Below, in pieces: positions 15,374 through 23,533 of a DNA stretch of 64,000 nucleotides. Position numbers and translations under genes: made by a program. The notes under the pieces were generated by a model. That model saw only the letters and a program-made list of their open reading frames with translations, did not search any database and had not been told where the DNA came from. Source of the DNA: JAXMCK01 sp046349395 (GTDB lineage Bacteria > Pseudomonadota > Alphaproteobacteria > Geminicoccales > Geminicoccaceae); contig JAXMCK010000008.1 in assembly GCA_046349395.1 (NCBI GenBank), positions 62,001 to 126,000 of the forward strand, written 5' to 3'. Numbering within the stretch: position 1 is the stretch's first letter; each line of letters starts with the position of its first letter.

Positions 15374-17362
15374 TTACGCGAGGGTGACGAGTACCTGATC
15401 GGCGGCGACGGTGTCACGCGCCTTGATGCGCACCTCCTGCACGACCCCGTCGCGCTCGGCGCGGAGCACGTTCTCCATCTTCATCGCTTCGAGGATGCAG
15501 AGTTCCTGGCCCATCTTCACATCCTGGCCGGGCTCCACCGCGACAGAGACGATGAGCCCCGGCATCGGCGAGGTCACGAGCTTCGACAGGTCCGGCTTCG
15601 GCTTCACCGGCATGCGGGCTGCATACTCGGCGGCCTTGCTGGTGCGGACCAGCGCCGGGATCTCGGCCCCGCCATGGGTGAGGCGATAGCCCTCGCTCAC
15701 GGGATCGGCCTGGACCACGAGGTGGCGGCCGTCGATCGTGGCTTCCACGAGGCGCTTGCCCGGCTGCCAGTCCAGCGTCACGTGCAGCCGATGCCCGGCG
15801 ACCTCGACCGTCATCCCGCCGTTCGGCCCCCGGCTCACCACCCGCACGGGCAGCATCTCGCGCCCGAGTTGCACCGACCATTCGTCGCTGGGCGTGAACA
15901 CCCAACCCGCGGTGCGCCCGCTGATCTGGGCGGCCCGCTCCTCCTCCATCGACTGCATGCTGGCCGCCAGCGCCGCCAGCTCCTGCCGCTTCAGGGGTGC
16001 GAGTTCCCGGTCCTCGAACCGGTCACCATACTCCTCGGCGATGAAGCCCGTCGACAGGCGGCCTTCCTGGAAGCGCGGATGCGCCAGGACGGAGGACAGG
16101 AAGGTGATGTTGTGGCTGAGGCCGCGGATGAGGTAGCCGTCGAGCGCACGCGCGAGCCGGCGCGTGGCGGCCGCCCGGTCGGGGCCGAAGCCGCAGACCT
16201 TGGCGATCATCGGATCGTAGAAGAGCGAGACCTCGCCGCCTTCCTTCACGCCGGAATCGACGCGCACGCCCTCGCCCGCCGGCTCGACATAGCGGACGAG
16301 ACGTCCCGTCGACGGCAGGAAGCCGCGGCGCGGGTCCTCGGCATAGACGCGGGCCTCGATCGCCCAGCCGTCGAGCTTCACCTCGCTCTGCGTGAAGGGC
16401 AGCTTCTCGCCCGCCGCCACCCGCAGCATCAGCTCGACGAGGTCGAGGCCGGTGACGAGCTCGGTCACCGGATGCTCCACCTGGAGCCGGGTGTTCATCT
16501 CGAGAAAGTAGAAGTTGCGGTCGCGGTCGACGATGAACTCGACCGTACCGGCCGAGTGGTAGCCCACGGCCTTGGCGAGGCTCACCGCCTGCTCGCCCAT
16601 GGCGCGCCGGGTCGCGGCGTCGACGAAGGGCGAGGGTGCTTCCTCCAGCACCTTCTGGTGCCGGCGCTGGATCGAGCACTCGCGCTCGCCGAGGTGCAGC
16701 ACGTTGCCGTGCTTGTCGCCCAGGACCTGGATCTCGATGTGGCGCGGCTCGGTGACGAACTTCTCGATGAAGACGCGATCGTCGCCGAAGGACGAGCGCG
16801 CCTCGGAGCGGGCGCGCTCCAGGCCCTCGACCAGCTCGCGCTCGTCGTGCGCAATGCGCATGCCCTTGCCGCCACCGCCGGCGGACGCCTTGACCATGAC
16901 GGGATAGCCGATGTCGGCCGCGATCCGCTTCGCCTCGTCCGGGTCGGCGATCGCATCGAGGGTGCCGGGGACCGTCGACACGCCGGCCTCGCGGGCGAGC
17001 CGCTTGCTCTCGATCTTGTCGCCCATCGCCTCGATGGCACCCACGGGCGGGCCGACGAAAACGATGCCGGCCCCCTGCAGCGCCTGGGCGAAGGTCGCCC
17101 GCTCCGAGAGGAAGCCGTAGCCCGGATGGACGGCATCGGCCCCAGTCGCCCGGCAGGCGGTGACGATCTTCTCGATCTGCAGGTAGCTCTCGGCGGCCGC
17201 CGGCGGGCCGATATAGATCTTCTCGTCCGCCAGGATGACGTGCTGCGCGTCGGCATCCGCCTCCGAGTAGACCGCGACGGTGGCGATCCCGAGCCGCTTG
17301 CAGGTCCTGATGATGCGGCAGGCGATCTCGCCCCGGTTCGCGATCAGCACTTTCTCGAACAT
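15374..17362 (-). CDS. pccA: Acyl-CoA carboxylase alpha chain (propionyl-CoA carboxylase, biotin-containing)
   Basis: A 662-residue protein with the full biotin-carboxylase-type order: MFEKVLIANRGEIACRIIRT, ATP-grasp KASAGGGGKGMRIAH, FIEKFV and EMNTRLQVEHPVTE, then a BT linker domain, and a C-terminal biotin domain EAMKMEN with biotinyl Lys628. The pattern and length match alphaproteobacterial PccA, which carboxylates propionyl-CoA to methylmalonyl-CoA with PccB; other acyl-CoA specificities (methylcrotonyl, geranyl) are less likely but not excluded. pccB is not adjacent in the window. The biotin-domain Pro-Met (SPMPGLI) segment is intact. Divergent from the RTX gene. Confidence 0.9.
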   Translation of the reverse strand: MFEKVLIANRGEIACRIIRTCKRLGIATVAVYSEADADAQHVILADEKIYIGPPAAAESYLQIEKIVTACRATGADAVHPGYGFLSERATFAQALQGAGIVFVGPPVGAIEAMGDKIESKRLAREAGVSTVPGTLDAIADPDEAKRIAADIGYPVMVKASAGGGGKGMRIAHDERELVEGLERARSEARSSFGDDRVFIEKFVTEPRHIEIQVLGDKHGNVLHLGERECSIQRRHQKVLEEAPSPFVDAATRRAMGEQAVSLAKAVGYHSAGTVEFIVDRDRNFYFLEMNTRLQVEHPVTELVTGLDLVELMLRVAAGEKLPFTQSEVKLDGWAIEARVYAEDPRRGFLPSTGRLVRYVEPAGEGVRVDSGVKEGGEVSLFYDPMIAKVCGFGPDRAAATRRLARALDGYLIRGLSHNITFLSSVLAHPRFQEGRLSTGFIAEEYGDRFEDRELAPLKRQELAALAASMQSMEEERAAQISGRTAGWVFTPSDEWSVQLGREMLPVRVVSRGPNGGMTVEVAGHRLHVTLDWQPGKRLVEATIDGRHLVVQADPVSEGYRLTHGGAEIPALVRTSKAAEYAARMPVKPKPDLSKLVTSPMPGLIVSVAVEPGQDVKMGQELCILEAMKMENVLRAERDGVVQEVRIKARDTVAADQVLVTLA

Positions 17363-17624
17363 CAGCCGGCGAAGTCCCTGCAGCTATGGTCCATCGAGCG
17401 GGCAGGACGTACCAGCGCCGCCCCCGCAGGACCAGCGCCATGCGGCTACCGGAAGCACGGATGCCGACGTCCGCCGCCTGCGGCTCGTTTTCCTACCGGT
17501 CCGCCGCCGTAGTATCCCCCTCGCCGGCCGCCGCAACGACGAGCACGGTGATGCCGCGGCCACCCGAGACGTGCCCTTAGCGAAGCGAGAAAACTCCGCT
17601 ACGATCAACTTCTAAGGATGATCG

Positions 17625-18863
17625 ATGAACGCCGCAGTTTCAGCGGCACACGAGGATCGGGTCATGGTCACGAAGACGGGCACGAGCAAGGCGGACCTGC
17701 TCGTGGGCACGTCGCAGGACGATGTTCTCTCTGGGCGCGGGGGCGACGATCGGCTGTTCGGGCGGGGCGGCGCCGACTTCCTGAACGGGGGCGACGGTCG
17801 CGACACGCTGTGGGGCGGCGAGGGCAAGGACAAGGCGGTCGGCGACGCGGTCGACACGCTCGACCGCCACGACGGGGGCAACGACGTCATCTATGGCGGA
17901 AGCGGACGGGACTCGCTCTGGGGCGACGCCGGCTATGACGGCTTCTTCAGCGCGCTCGGTCGCGTGGGTGGCCTGTTCGGCGCCAGGGGCGGCAACGACC
18001 GGATGGAGGGAGGCCAGGGTGACGATCTCCTGGTCGGCGACGCCTACGCCCTCGTCGCAGCGAGAGGCGGCGACGACACGCTGTTCGGCGGCGACGGCAA
18101 CGACCGCATCTACGGCGACGCACGGGCGGAATTCAGCGCCTTCGCGCGGAGTATAGGCGGCCGCGACGTCATCGACGGCGGCCGAGGAAACGACGTCCTC
18201 GTCGGCGACACCGAGGACATGGAGAACGGGCGCGGCGGCAACGATATCATCAGAGGCGGCACCGGCGACGACAAGCTGATCGGCGATGCCGAGTGGATGG
18301 ACCGCGGCAGCGGCGGTGATGACCGTCTCGACGGCGGCGGCGGCAACGACCTCCTGGTCGGCGACGCGGCGAATGTGGGGCTCGTCGGCTTCGGCGTCGT
18401 CGCCAAGGGCGGCGGCGACGTGCTGCGCGGCGGTGCCGGCAGCGATTTTCTCTATGGCGATTCCGGACCGCTCGATCCCGGCGCCCGCTTTGACGGCGGC
18501 GACGATGTCCTCATCGGCGGACCCGGAAGGGACAGGCTGTGGGGCGGCGGCGGCCACGACCGCTTCGTCTACGCGGACGGCGATACCGGCATCGGGCACT
18601 ACGGGCGGGACGCCATCTTCGACTTCTCGCGCGGCAAGGACGTCATCGACCTGTCCGCGATGGACGCCCGCACCGACGTCGCCGGCAACCAGGCCTTCAC
18701 CTTCATCGGCACGGCCGAGTTCACCCGTCCGGGTCAGCTCAGGATCGACCACGAGGACGGCGACCTCGTCGTCCAGGGCAACACCCGCGGCTCGGGCGGC
18801 ACCGACTTCGCGATCGAGTTCCACGACCTCGCCACGCTCGCCAAGGGCGACTTCATCCTCTGA
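17625..18863 (+). CDS. RTX calcium-binding repeat protein (type I secretion substrate)
   Basis: A 412-residue, Asp/Gly-rich protein without signal peptide. From residue about 25 to 310 it is built of nonapeptide-like repeats (GGDDRLFGR, GGADFLNGG, GGNDVIYGG, GGDDTLFGG, GGNDRIYGD), interrupted by short hydrophobic spacers. The C-terminal part contains IFDFSRGKDVIDLSAMDAR, typical of the Peptidase_M10_C/serralysin-type end, and finishes with GDFIL, a plausible type I secretion end. No catalytic domain is visible, so it may be a structural or calcium-binding extracellular protein. No type I ABC/HlyD/TolC genes are nearby. A possible promoter, TTAGCG-17-TACGAT, lies just upstream. Confidence 0.85.
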   Translation: MNAAVSAAHEDRVMVTKTGTSKADLLVGTSQDDVLSGRGGDDRLFGRGGADFLNGGDGRDTLWGGEGKDKAVGDAVDTLDRHDGGNDVIYGGSGRDSLWGDAGYDGFFSALGRVGGLFGARGGNDRMEGGQGDDLLVGDAYALVAARGGDDTLFGGDGNDRIYGDARAEFSAFARSIGGRDVIDGGRGNDVLVGDTEDMENGRGGNDIIRGGTGDDKLIGDAEWMDRGSGGDDRLDGGGGNDLLVGDAANVGLVGFGVVAKGGGDVLRGGAGSDFLYGDSGPLDPGARFDGGDDVLIGGPGRDRLWGGGGHDRFVYADGDTGIGHYGRDAIFDFSRGKDVIDLSAMDARTDVAGNQAFTFIGTAEFTRPGQLRIDHEDGDLVVQGNTRGSGGTDFAIEFHDLATLAKGDFIL

Positions 18864-18912
18864 CCCGGACGACCCTTGATCTCCGGGCGGGGCTCGGGCA
18901 CCTGCGGCCGTC

Positions 18913-20712
18913 ATGGCGCCCCCGCTCCTCACCCTGACCGACGCCCGCCTCGGCACCGGCGGCCAGCCGCTGTTCGCCGGCATCGACCTCGCCGTCGGTC
19001 GGGGGGACCGGATCTGTCTCGTCGGGCGCAACGGCTCCGGCAAGTCCACGCTGCTCAAGGTGCTGGCCGGCCAGCTGACGCTTGATGCGGGCGAGCGCTT
19101 CGTCCAGCCGCGGACGGTCATCGCCTATCTGCCGCAGGAGCCGGTGCTCCCGTCGGCCGGCTCGCTGCGCGCCGCCGTGCTCGAAGGCCTGCCCGACGCC
19201 GAGCGCGACAATGGCGGCTGGCGCGCCGATACGGTGCTCGAAGCGCTGGGCATGGATCCCGAGCGCCCCGTCACCACCGGCCTCTCGGGCGGCGAGATGC
19301 GCCGCGTCTCGCTGGCCCGCGCCCTGGTCGGCCGGCCCGACATCCTGCTGCTCGACGAGCCCACCAACCATCTCGACCTCGCCGCCATCGAGTGGCTGGA
19401 GACCGAGCTCGCGGGCTTCCCCGGCGGCCTCGTCACCATCAGCCACGACCGCACCTTCCTCACCCGCCTCTCCAGCGGCACCTGGTGGCTCGACCGTGGC
19501 CGCCTGCATGTCGGGCCCGAGGGCTTCGCCGGGTTCGACGCCTGGTCGGAGGCGCTGCTGGCGGCCGAGGAGGCCGAGCTGGCGCGGCTCGACAAGAAGC
19601 TGGAGGCGGAGACGCACTGGCTGCACCGCGGCGTCACCGCGCGCCGCAAGCGGAACATGGGCCGCCTGCGCAACCTCGTGGCGCTGCGCGAGGCGCGCCG
19701 CACGCGGGTGGCGCCGACCGGCTCCGTCCGGCTCGACGCCCAGGCCGCCACCGGCAGCGGCAGCCTCGTCATCGAGGCCGAAGGCGTCTCGAAGAGCTAC
19801 GCCGACCGCGCCGTCGTCGACCGGTTCTCGACCCGGATCATGAAGGGCGACCGGGTCGGCATCATCGGCCCCAACGGTGCCGGCAAGACGACGCTGCTAG
19901 GCCTGCTGCTGGGCGAGATCGAGCCCGACTCCGGCCGTGTCCGCCACGGCACCGGGCTCGAGCTCGCCCGCTTCGACCAGCACCGGGCCCAGCTCGATCC
20001 CTTGAAGACGCCCTGGGAGACGCTCTGCCCGGACGGCGGCGACCACGTCCTGGTGAACGGCCGCTGGCGTCACGTCGTCGGCTGTCTGCGCGACTTCCTC
20101 TTTCGCGAGGAGCAGGCCCGCCAGCCCGTCCAGGCCCTCTCCGGCGGCGAGCGCAACCGCCTCCTGCTGGCGCGGATCATGGCCCAGCCCTCGAACCTGC
20201 TGGTCATGGACGAGCCGACCAACGATCTCGACATGGACACGCTCGACCTCCTGGAGGAGGCGCTGGCCGACTATGCCGGCACGCTGCTGGTCGTCAGCCA
20301 CGACCGCGACTTCCTCGACCGCCTCGTCACCAGCACGATCGTGTTCGAGGGCGGAAGCCTGCGCGAATATGCCGGCGGCTACAGCGACTACCTCCTCCAG
20401 CGCCCGGCACCCCGGCCGGCCCCGGTCGCAGTTGCGGCGCCCGCCGTGGTCCGCCCCGCCGCTCCGACCCGCCCCCGGGCCTTCGACGCCAAGCTCCAGC
20501 GCGAACTCGACCGCCTTCCTGCGCGGATCGAAGCCGCCCAGGCGGAGATCGCGGCTGCCGAGCACAGGCTGTCCGACCCGGCCCTGTATGCACGCGATCC
20601 CACCGCCTTCGAGCAGGCGACCTTGGCCCTGGAGCAGGCCAGGACGACTCTGGCCGGTCTGGAAGAACGCTGGCTCGACCTCGAGATGCAGCGCGAGGCG
20701 CATGTCGGCTGA
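18913..20712 (+). CDS. uup: ABC-F family ATPase, Uup type
   Basis: A 599-residue soluble protein with two ABC cassettes and no membrane segments. Cassette 1 has GRNGSGKST, TGLSGGEMRRVSLARAL and DILLLDEPTNHLDL; cassette 2 has GPNGAGKTT, QALSGGERNRLLLARIM and LLVMDEPTNDLDM. The linker is basic (ARRKRNMGRLRN), and a C-terminal coiled coil (about 525-590, ELDRLPARIEAAQAEIAAAE) follows, as in Uup, where it binds DNA. WRHVVGCLRDFLF(R) is also Uup-like. ABC-F proteins act on ribosomes; Uup is linked to precise transposon excision and to branched DNA. Starts 49 bases after the RTX gene on the same strand. Confidence 0.9.
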   Translation: MAPPLLTLTDARLGTGGQPLFAGIDLAVGRGDRICLVGRNGSGKSTLLKVLAGQLTLDAGERFVQPRTVIAYLPQEPVLPSAGSLRAAVLEGLPDAERDNGGWRADTVLEALGMDPERPVTTGLSGGEMRRVSLARALVGRPDILLLDEPTNHLDLAAIEWLETELAGFPGGLVTISHDRTFLTRLSSGTWWLDRGRLHVGPEGFAGFDAWSEALLAAEEAELARLDKKLEAETHWLHRGVTARRKRNMGRLRNLVALREARRTRVAPTGSVRLDAQAATGSGSLVIEAEGVSKSYADRAVVDRFSTRIMKGDRVGIIGPNGAGKTTLLGLLLGEIEPDSGRVRHGTGLELARFDQHRAQLDPLKTPWETLCPDGGDHVLVNGRWRHVVGCLRDFLFREEQARQPVQALSGGERNRLLLARIMAQPSNLLVMDEPTNDLDMDTLDLLEEALADYAGTLLVVSHDRDFLDRLVTSTIVFEGGSLREYAGGYSDYLLQRPAPRPAPVAVAAPAVVRPAAPTRPRAFDAKLQRELDRLPARIEAAQAEIAAAEHRLSDPALYARDPTAFEQATLALEQARTTLAGLEERWLDLEMQREAHVG

Positions 20713-20730
20713 CGCCAGCGAGGTCCGGGG

Positions 20731-21903
20731 TTAAGGCGCCGCCGCGGCACCCCAGCCCAGCTGGTCGTACATGACGAGGAACGCGCCCACCCCACGTGGA
20801 TCGTTTTCGGGACGGCCACGCCCCAGATAGTAGGCGAGGTCACCCACCTGTCCGCCGACGCAGGTCCCCTTGAGGCGGGTCAATCCCTTGGAGTCGAGGG
20901 AGATCCTGCCGAGCACGCCCTGGTAGGCCCGGCTCGCGACCGTGGCGTAGGTCGAGCCGACATAGCCCTTCTGGACCGCATGGGCGATCGTGTAGGCGTG
21001 CATCGCGGAGCACGACGTCTCCGTCCAGTTGCCCGTCACCGTCTCCTTGTCCACCACCTGAAACCAGAGCCCGGTCTTGGGATCCTGGTGCCGGGCCAGA
21101 CCGGCGACGAAGCCGGTCAGAATGGTCCGCAGGGCAGCGCGCTTCGGATGGTTCGCCGGGAGCGCGTCGAGGACGGCCACCAGCGCCATGCCGTACCACC
21201 CCATCCCGCGGCACCACACCTCCGGCGAGCGGTGCCGCACCGGGTCGGCCCAGGGCACGTCGCCCTGCTCGTCATAGCCGTGGTAGATCAGGCCGCTGAC
21301 CGGATCGCGCAGATGCGATGCCGAGATCAGCAGTTGCTCGGCCGCGATGTCGAAGGCCGCAGGGTCGTTGTACTGCTTCCCGTACTCGACCAGGAACGGC
21401 AGCGCGACGTAGGGGTCTTCCGCCAGCAGTTGGCCCCAGGTTTTCTTGTTGGTGGCGTGGATCAGGCCGCCGTCGCTGGTCCGCGGCTGGCCGCCCGGAT
21501 TGTATCGCGCGCGGATGCGGTCGGCGGCGAGCTTGTAGCGTGCGAGCCCGGTCGCCTTGTGGAGCCGCAGCAGGAGCGTTCCCGGCATGTAGTTGTCGAG
21601 CCAGCCCAGGGTTCGATCGATGTTGCCGCTGCCGTCGATGTGACTGTCGACCCAGCCCTGAACGTAGTCCCGGTACTTCCTGTCGCCGAACCGCTCGTAG
21701 GCGCGCCAGACCCCGAGCAGCACGAAAGCCTGCGGGTACCCCCAGAGGCCGAACGTCGTCGGGTCCGGGGAGCGCGCCAAGGTCGAGTCGACGAGCTTGC
21801 GCCCCCAGTCGATCGATGCGGCCCGTTCGGCGGACGCCGCCGGTCCCGAGGCAGCCACCAGGACCAGGAGTCCCGCTGCCGCGACTGCTGCCCGAGCACC
21901 CAT
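20731..21903 (-). CDS. Secreted GH105-like hydrolase, copy 1 (predicted catalytic Asp replaced)
   Basis: About 390 residues: signal peptide (cleavage near AASA) then an (alpha/alpha)6-barrel protein of the GH88/GH105 (YteR-like unsaturated rhamnogalacturonyl hydrolase) type. TLGWLDNYMPG carries the first conserved Asp (Asp103). In the other two copies the second catalytic-region motif is GQLWADGTF, matching the W-x-Asp of YteR (Asp143); here it is GQLLAEDPY, so Trp is Leu and Asp is Glu162. Later motifs (HRSPEVWCRGMGWYGMALV, RHQDPKTGLWFQVVD, TETSCSAMHAY) are intact. ATG 21903 with GGAGGCGGAG is preferred to GTG 21915. Expected family role: removing unsaturated uronic acid from oligosaccharides in the periplasm or outside. 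Confidence 0.8.
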   Translation of the reverse strand: MGARAAVAAAGLLVLVAASGPAASAERAASIDWGRKLVDSTLARSPDPTTFGLWGYPQAFVLLGVWRAYERFGDRKYRDYVQGWVDSHIDGSGNIDRTLGWLDNYMPGTLLLRLHKATGLARYKLAADRIRARYNPGGQPRTSDGGLIHATNKKTWGQLLAEDPYVALPFLVEYGKQYNDPAAFDIAAEQLLISASHLRDPVSGLIYHGYDEQGDVPWADPVRHRSPEVWCRGMGWYGMALVAVLDALPANHPKRAALRTILTGFVAGLARHQDPKTGLWFQVVDKETVTGNWTETSCSAMHAYTIAHAVQKGYVGSTYATVASRAYQGVLGRISLDSKGLTRLKGTCVGGQVGDLAYYLGRGRPENDPRGVGAFLVMYDQLGWGAAAAP

Positions 21904-22070
21904 CTCCGCCTCCACCCCTATCCCTGCCAGGATACCACGACGGGTCGCCTTCTTCCGCCCGTACCATCGAACCCGCTCGTCGAGATAACCCCGGCAGCAC
22001 GTGAGTGCTACCGTAGGGGCAGCGGCTCACGGCTCAGCCGCCGAGCCAACTCGGTACGGGGCCCTGAGCG

Positions 22071-23258
22071 CTACCGGGCCATCTGGTCGTACATGATGAG
22101 GAAGGCGCCGATGCCGTGGCGATCGTTCAAGGGACGGCCGCGCGCCAGATAGTAGGCGAGATTGCCCACATTGGTGCCCACGCTCGTTCCCTTGAGGACG
22201 GCGAGGCCTTTGGAGTCGAGCGAGATCCTGGTCATCACGCCGTTGAAGGCGCGGGTCGCCACCGCACCGTTGCCGGCGGCGACGTACCCTTTCTGCACGG
22301 CACGGGAGATCGTGAAGGCGTGCATCGCCGAGCAGGAGGTCTCGGTCCAGTTGCTGGCGACCTGTTCCTTGTTGACGACCTGGAACCAGAGACCGGTCTT
22401 CGGATCCTGGTGCCGCGCCAGCGCAGCGACCATCCCCGACAGCACGGCGAGGAGGCTGGCCCGCTTCGGGTGCGTCGGCGGCAGAACGTCGAGCAACGAC
22501 ACCAGCGCCATCCCGTACCAGCCCATCGCCCGGCACCAGACCTCGGGCGAGCGGTGCGTTCGGGGATCTGCCCAGGCTACGTCCCCCTGCTCGTCATAGG
22601 CGTGATAGATCAGACCGGTCGTCGGATCGCGCAGATGCGAGGCGTAGATCAGAAGCTGCGAGGCCGCGATCTCCTTGGCCGCGGCGTCGTTGTACTGCTG
22701 CCCGTACTCGACGAGATACGGCACCATCATGAAGGTGCCGTCGGCCCAGAGTTGTCCCTGGGTCGTCTTGTTGGTGGCGTGGATCAGGCCGCCGTCGCTC
22801 GTGCGCGGCTGTCCGCCCGGATTGTAGCGCGCCCGGATCTTGTCGGCCGCCAGCTTGTACTTGGCGAGGCCGGTCGCCTTGTGGAGCTTGAGGAGCAGCC
22901 GCCCAGGCAGGAAGTTGTCGACCCACTTCAGCGTGCCGTCGATGTTCCCATTGGCGTCGACATAGCTGTCGACCCAGCCCTTCACATAGTTGCGGTACCT
23001 GACGTCGCCGAAGCGCTCATAGGCCCGCCAGACTCCGAGCAGCACCAGTCCTTGCGGGTAGCGCCAGAGTCCAAGTGTCGACGGGACCGGGAAGCGCGCC
23101 ATGGTCGAATCGACCAGCTTGCGTCCCCAGTCGAGCGCGGCGGCACGCTCGGTCGCCACCGCCATAGCCGGCCCGGTGCCGCCCCCGGCGTGAAGTGGCG
23201 TCGCCACCAGAACCAGCAGGCCCGCCACCGCAAGTACCGCCCGAGCGCCCATGTCCAT
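22071..23258 (-). CDS. Secreted GH105-like hydrolase, copy 2
   Basis: A 395-residue paralogue of its neighbours with a signal peptide (MGARAVLAVAGLLVLVAT then PLHA). Conserved motifs: KWVDNFLPG (Asp114 region), GQLWADGTFMM (Trp171, Asp173, predicted acid/base), HRSPEVWCRAMGWYGMALV, RHQDPKTGLWFQVVN and TETSCSAMHAF. All three copies lack the free unsaturated-uronate-binding details I could check only by structure. It is very similar to copy 1 across its full length, showing tandem duplication; the 155-base gap to copy 1 has no gene. Its upstream region (23259-23533) is AT-rich and likely holds the promoter. Confidence 0.85.
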   Translation of the reverse strand: MDMGARAVLAVAGLLVLVATPLHAGGGTGPAMAVATERAAALDWGRKLVDSTMARFPVPSTLGLWRYPQGLVLLGVWRAYERFGDVRYRNYVKGWVDSYVDANGNIDGTLKWVDNFLPGRLLLKLHKATGLAKYKLAADKIRARYNPGGQPRTSDGGLIHATNKTTQGQLWADGTFMMVPYLVEYGQQYNDAAAKEIAASQLLIYASHLRDPTTGLIYHAYDEQGDVAWADPRTHRSPEVWCRAMGWYGMALVSLLDVLPPTHPKRASLLAVLSGMVAALARHQDPKTGLWFQVVNKEQVASNWTETSCSAMHAFTISRAVQKGYVAAGNGAVATRAFNGVMTRISLDSKGLAVLKGTSVGTNVGNLAYYLARGRPLNDRHGIGAFLIMYDQMAR

Positions 23259-23533
23259 CTCCGACCCTTCCCTTGCAGGACGTGGCGAAGGGTCGCTCTA
23301 TTCCACCTATGCGCTATAATGATCTTTAAACACTTCGCATACGTTATTTAGAATTATTGCAATCAAGCGTCACAATCACTGCAACCGGCAATTCACACGC
23401 AGGATCAAAGCGATCCCGATTGGCTCCTCGAGCCGGTGTCGATGCCGGCACGCGGATCACCCGCCAACTTCTTCATTTCCGCTGTCCGCGCCAAGGGAGC
23501 GAAAACGCGCAGCCTGGGGTGAGCGGAGGATGA
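23259..23533. other. AT-rich intergenic region between GH105 copies 2 and 3
   Basis: Around 23310-23400 the sequence becomes AT-rich (for example ATAATGATCTTTAAACAC at 23320) between two GC-rich genes of the same strand, which suggests an independent promoter for copies 2 and 1. I could not assign a -35/-10 pair with acceptable spacing. No small gene is supported. Confidence 0.45.

Noticed and set aside
15674..17512. Long plus-strand open frame of about 610 codons
   Set aside because: It is fully antisense to pccA. Its Arg/His/Ala/Gly-rich composition is that of the complementary frame of GC-rich coding DNA, and it has no domain.
17625..18863. Repeats considered as a possible CRISPR or tandem DNA repeat array
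   Set aside because: The period is the nine-codon RTX protein repeat in a clear open frame; the DNA units are degenerate and have no spacer structure.
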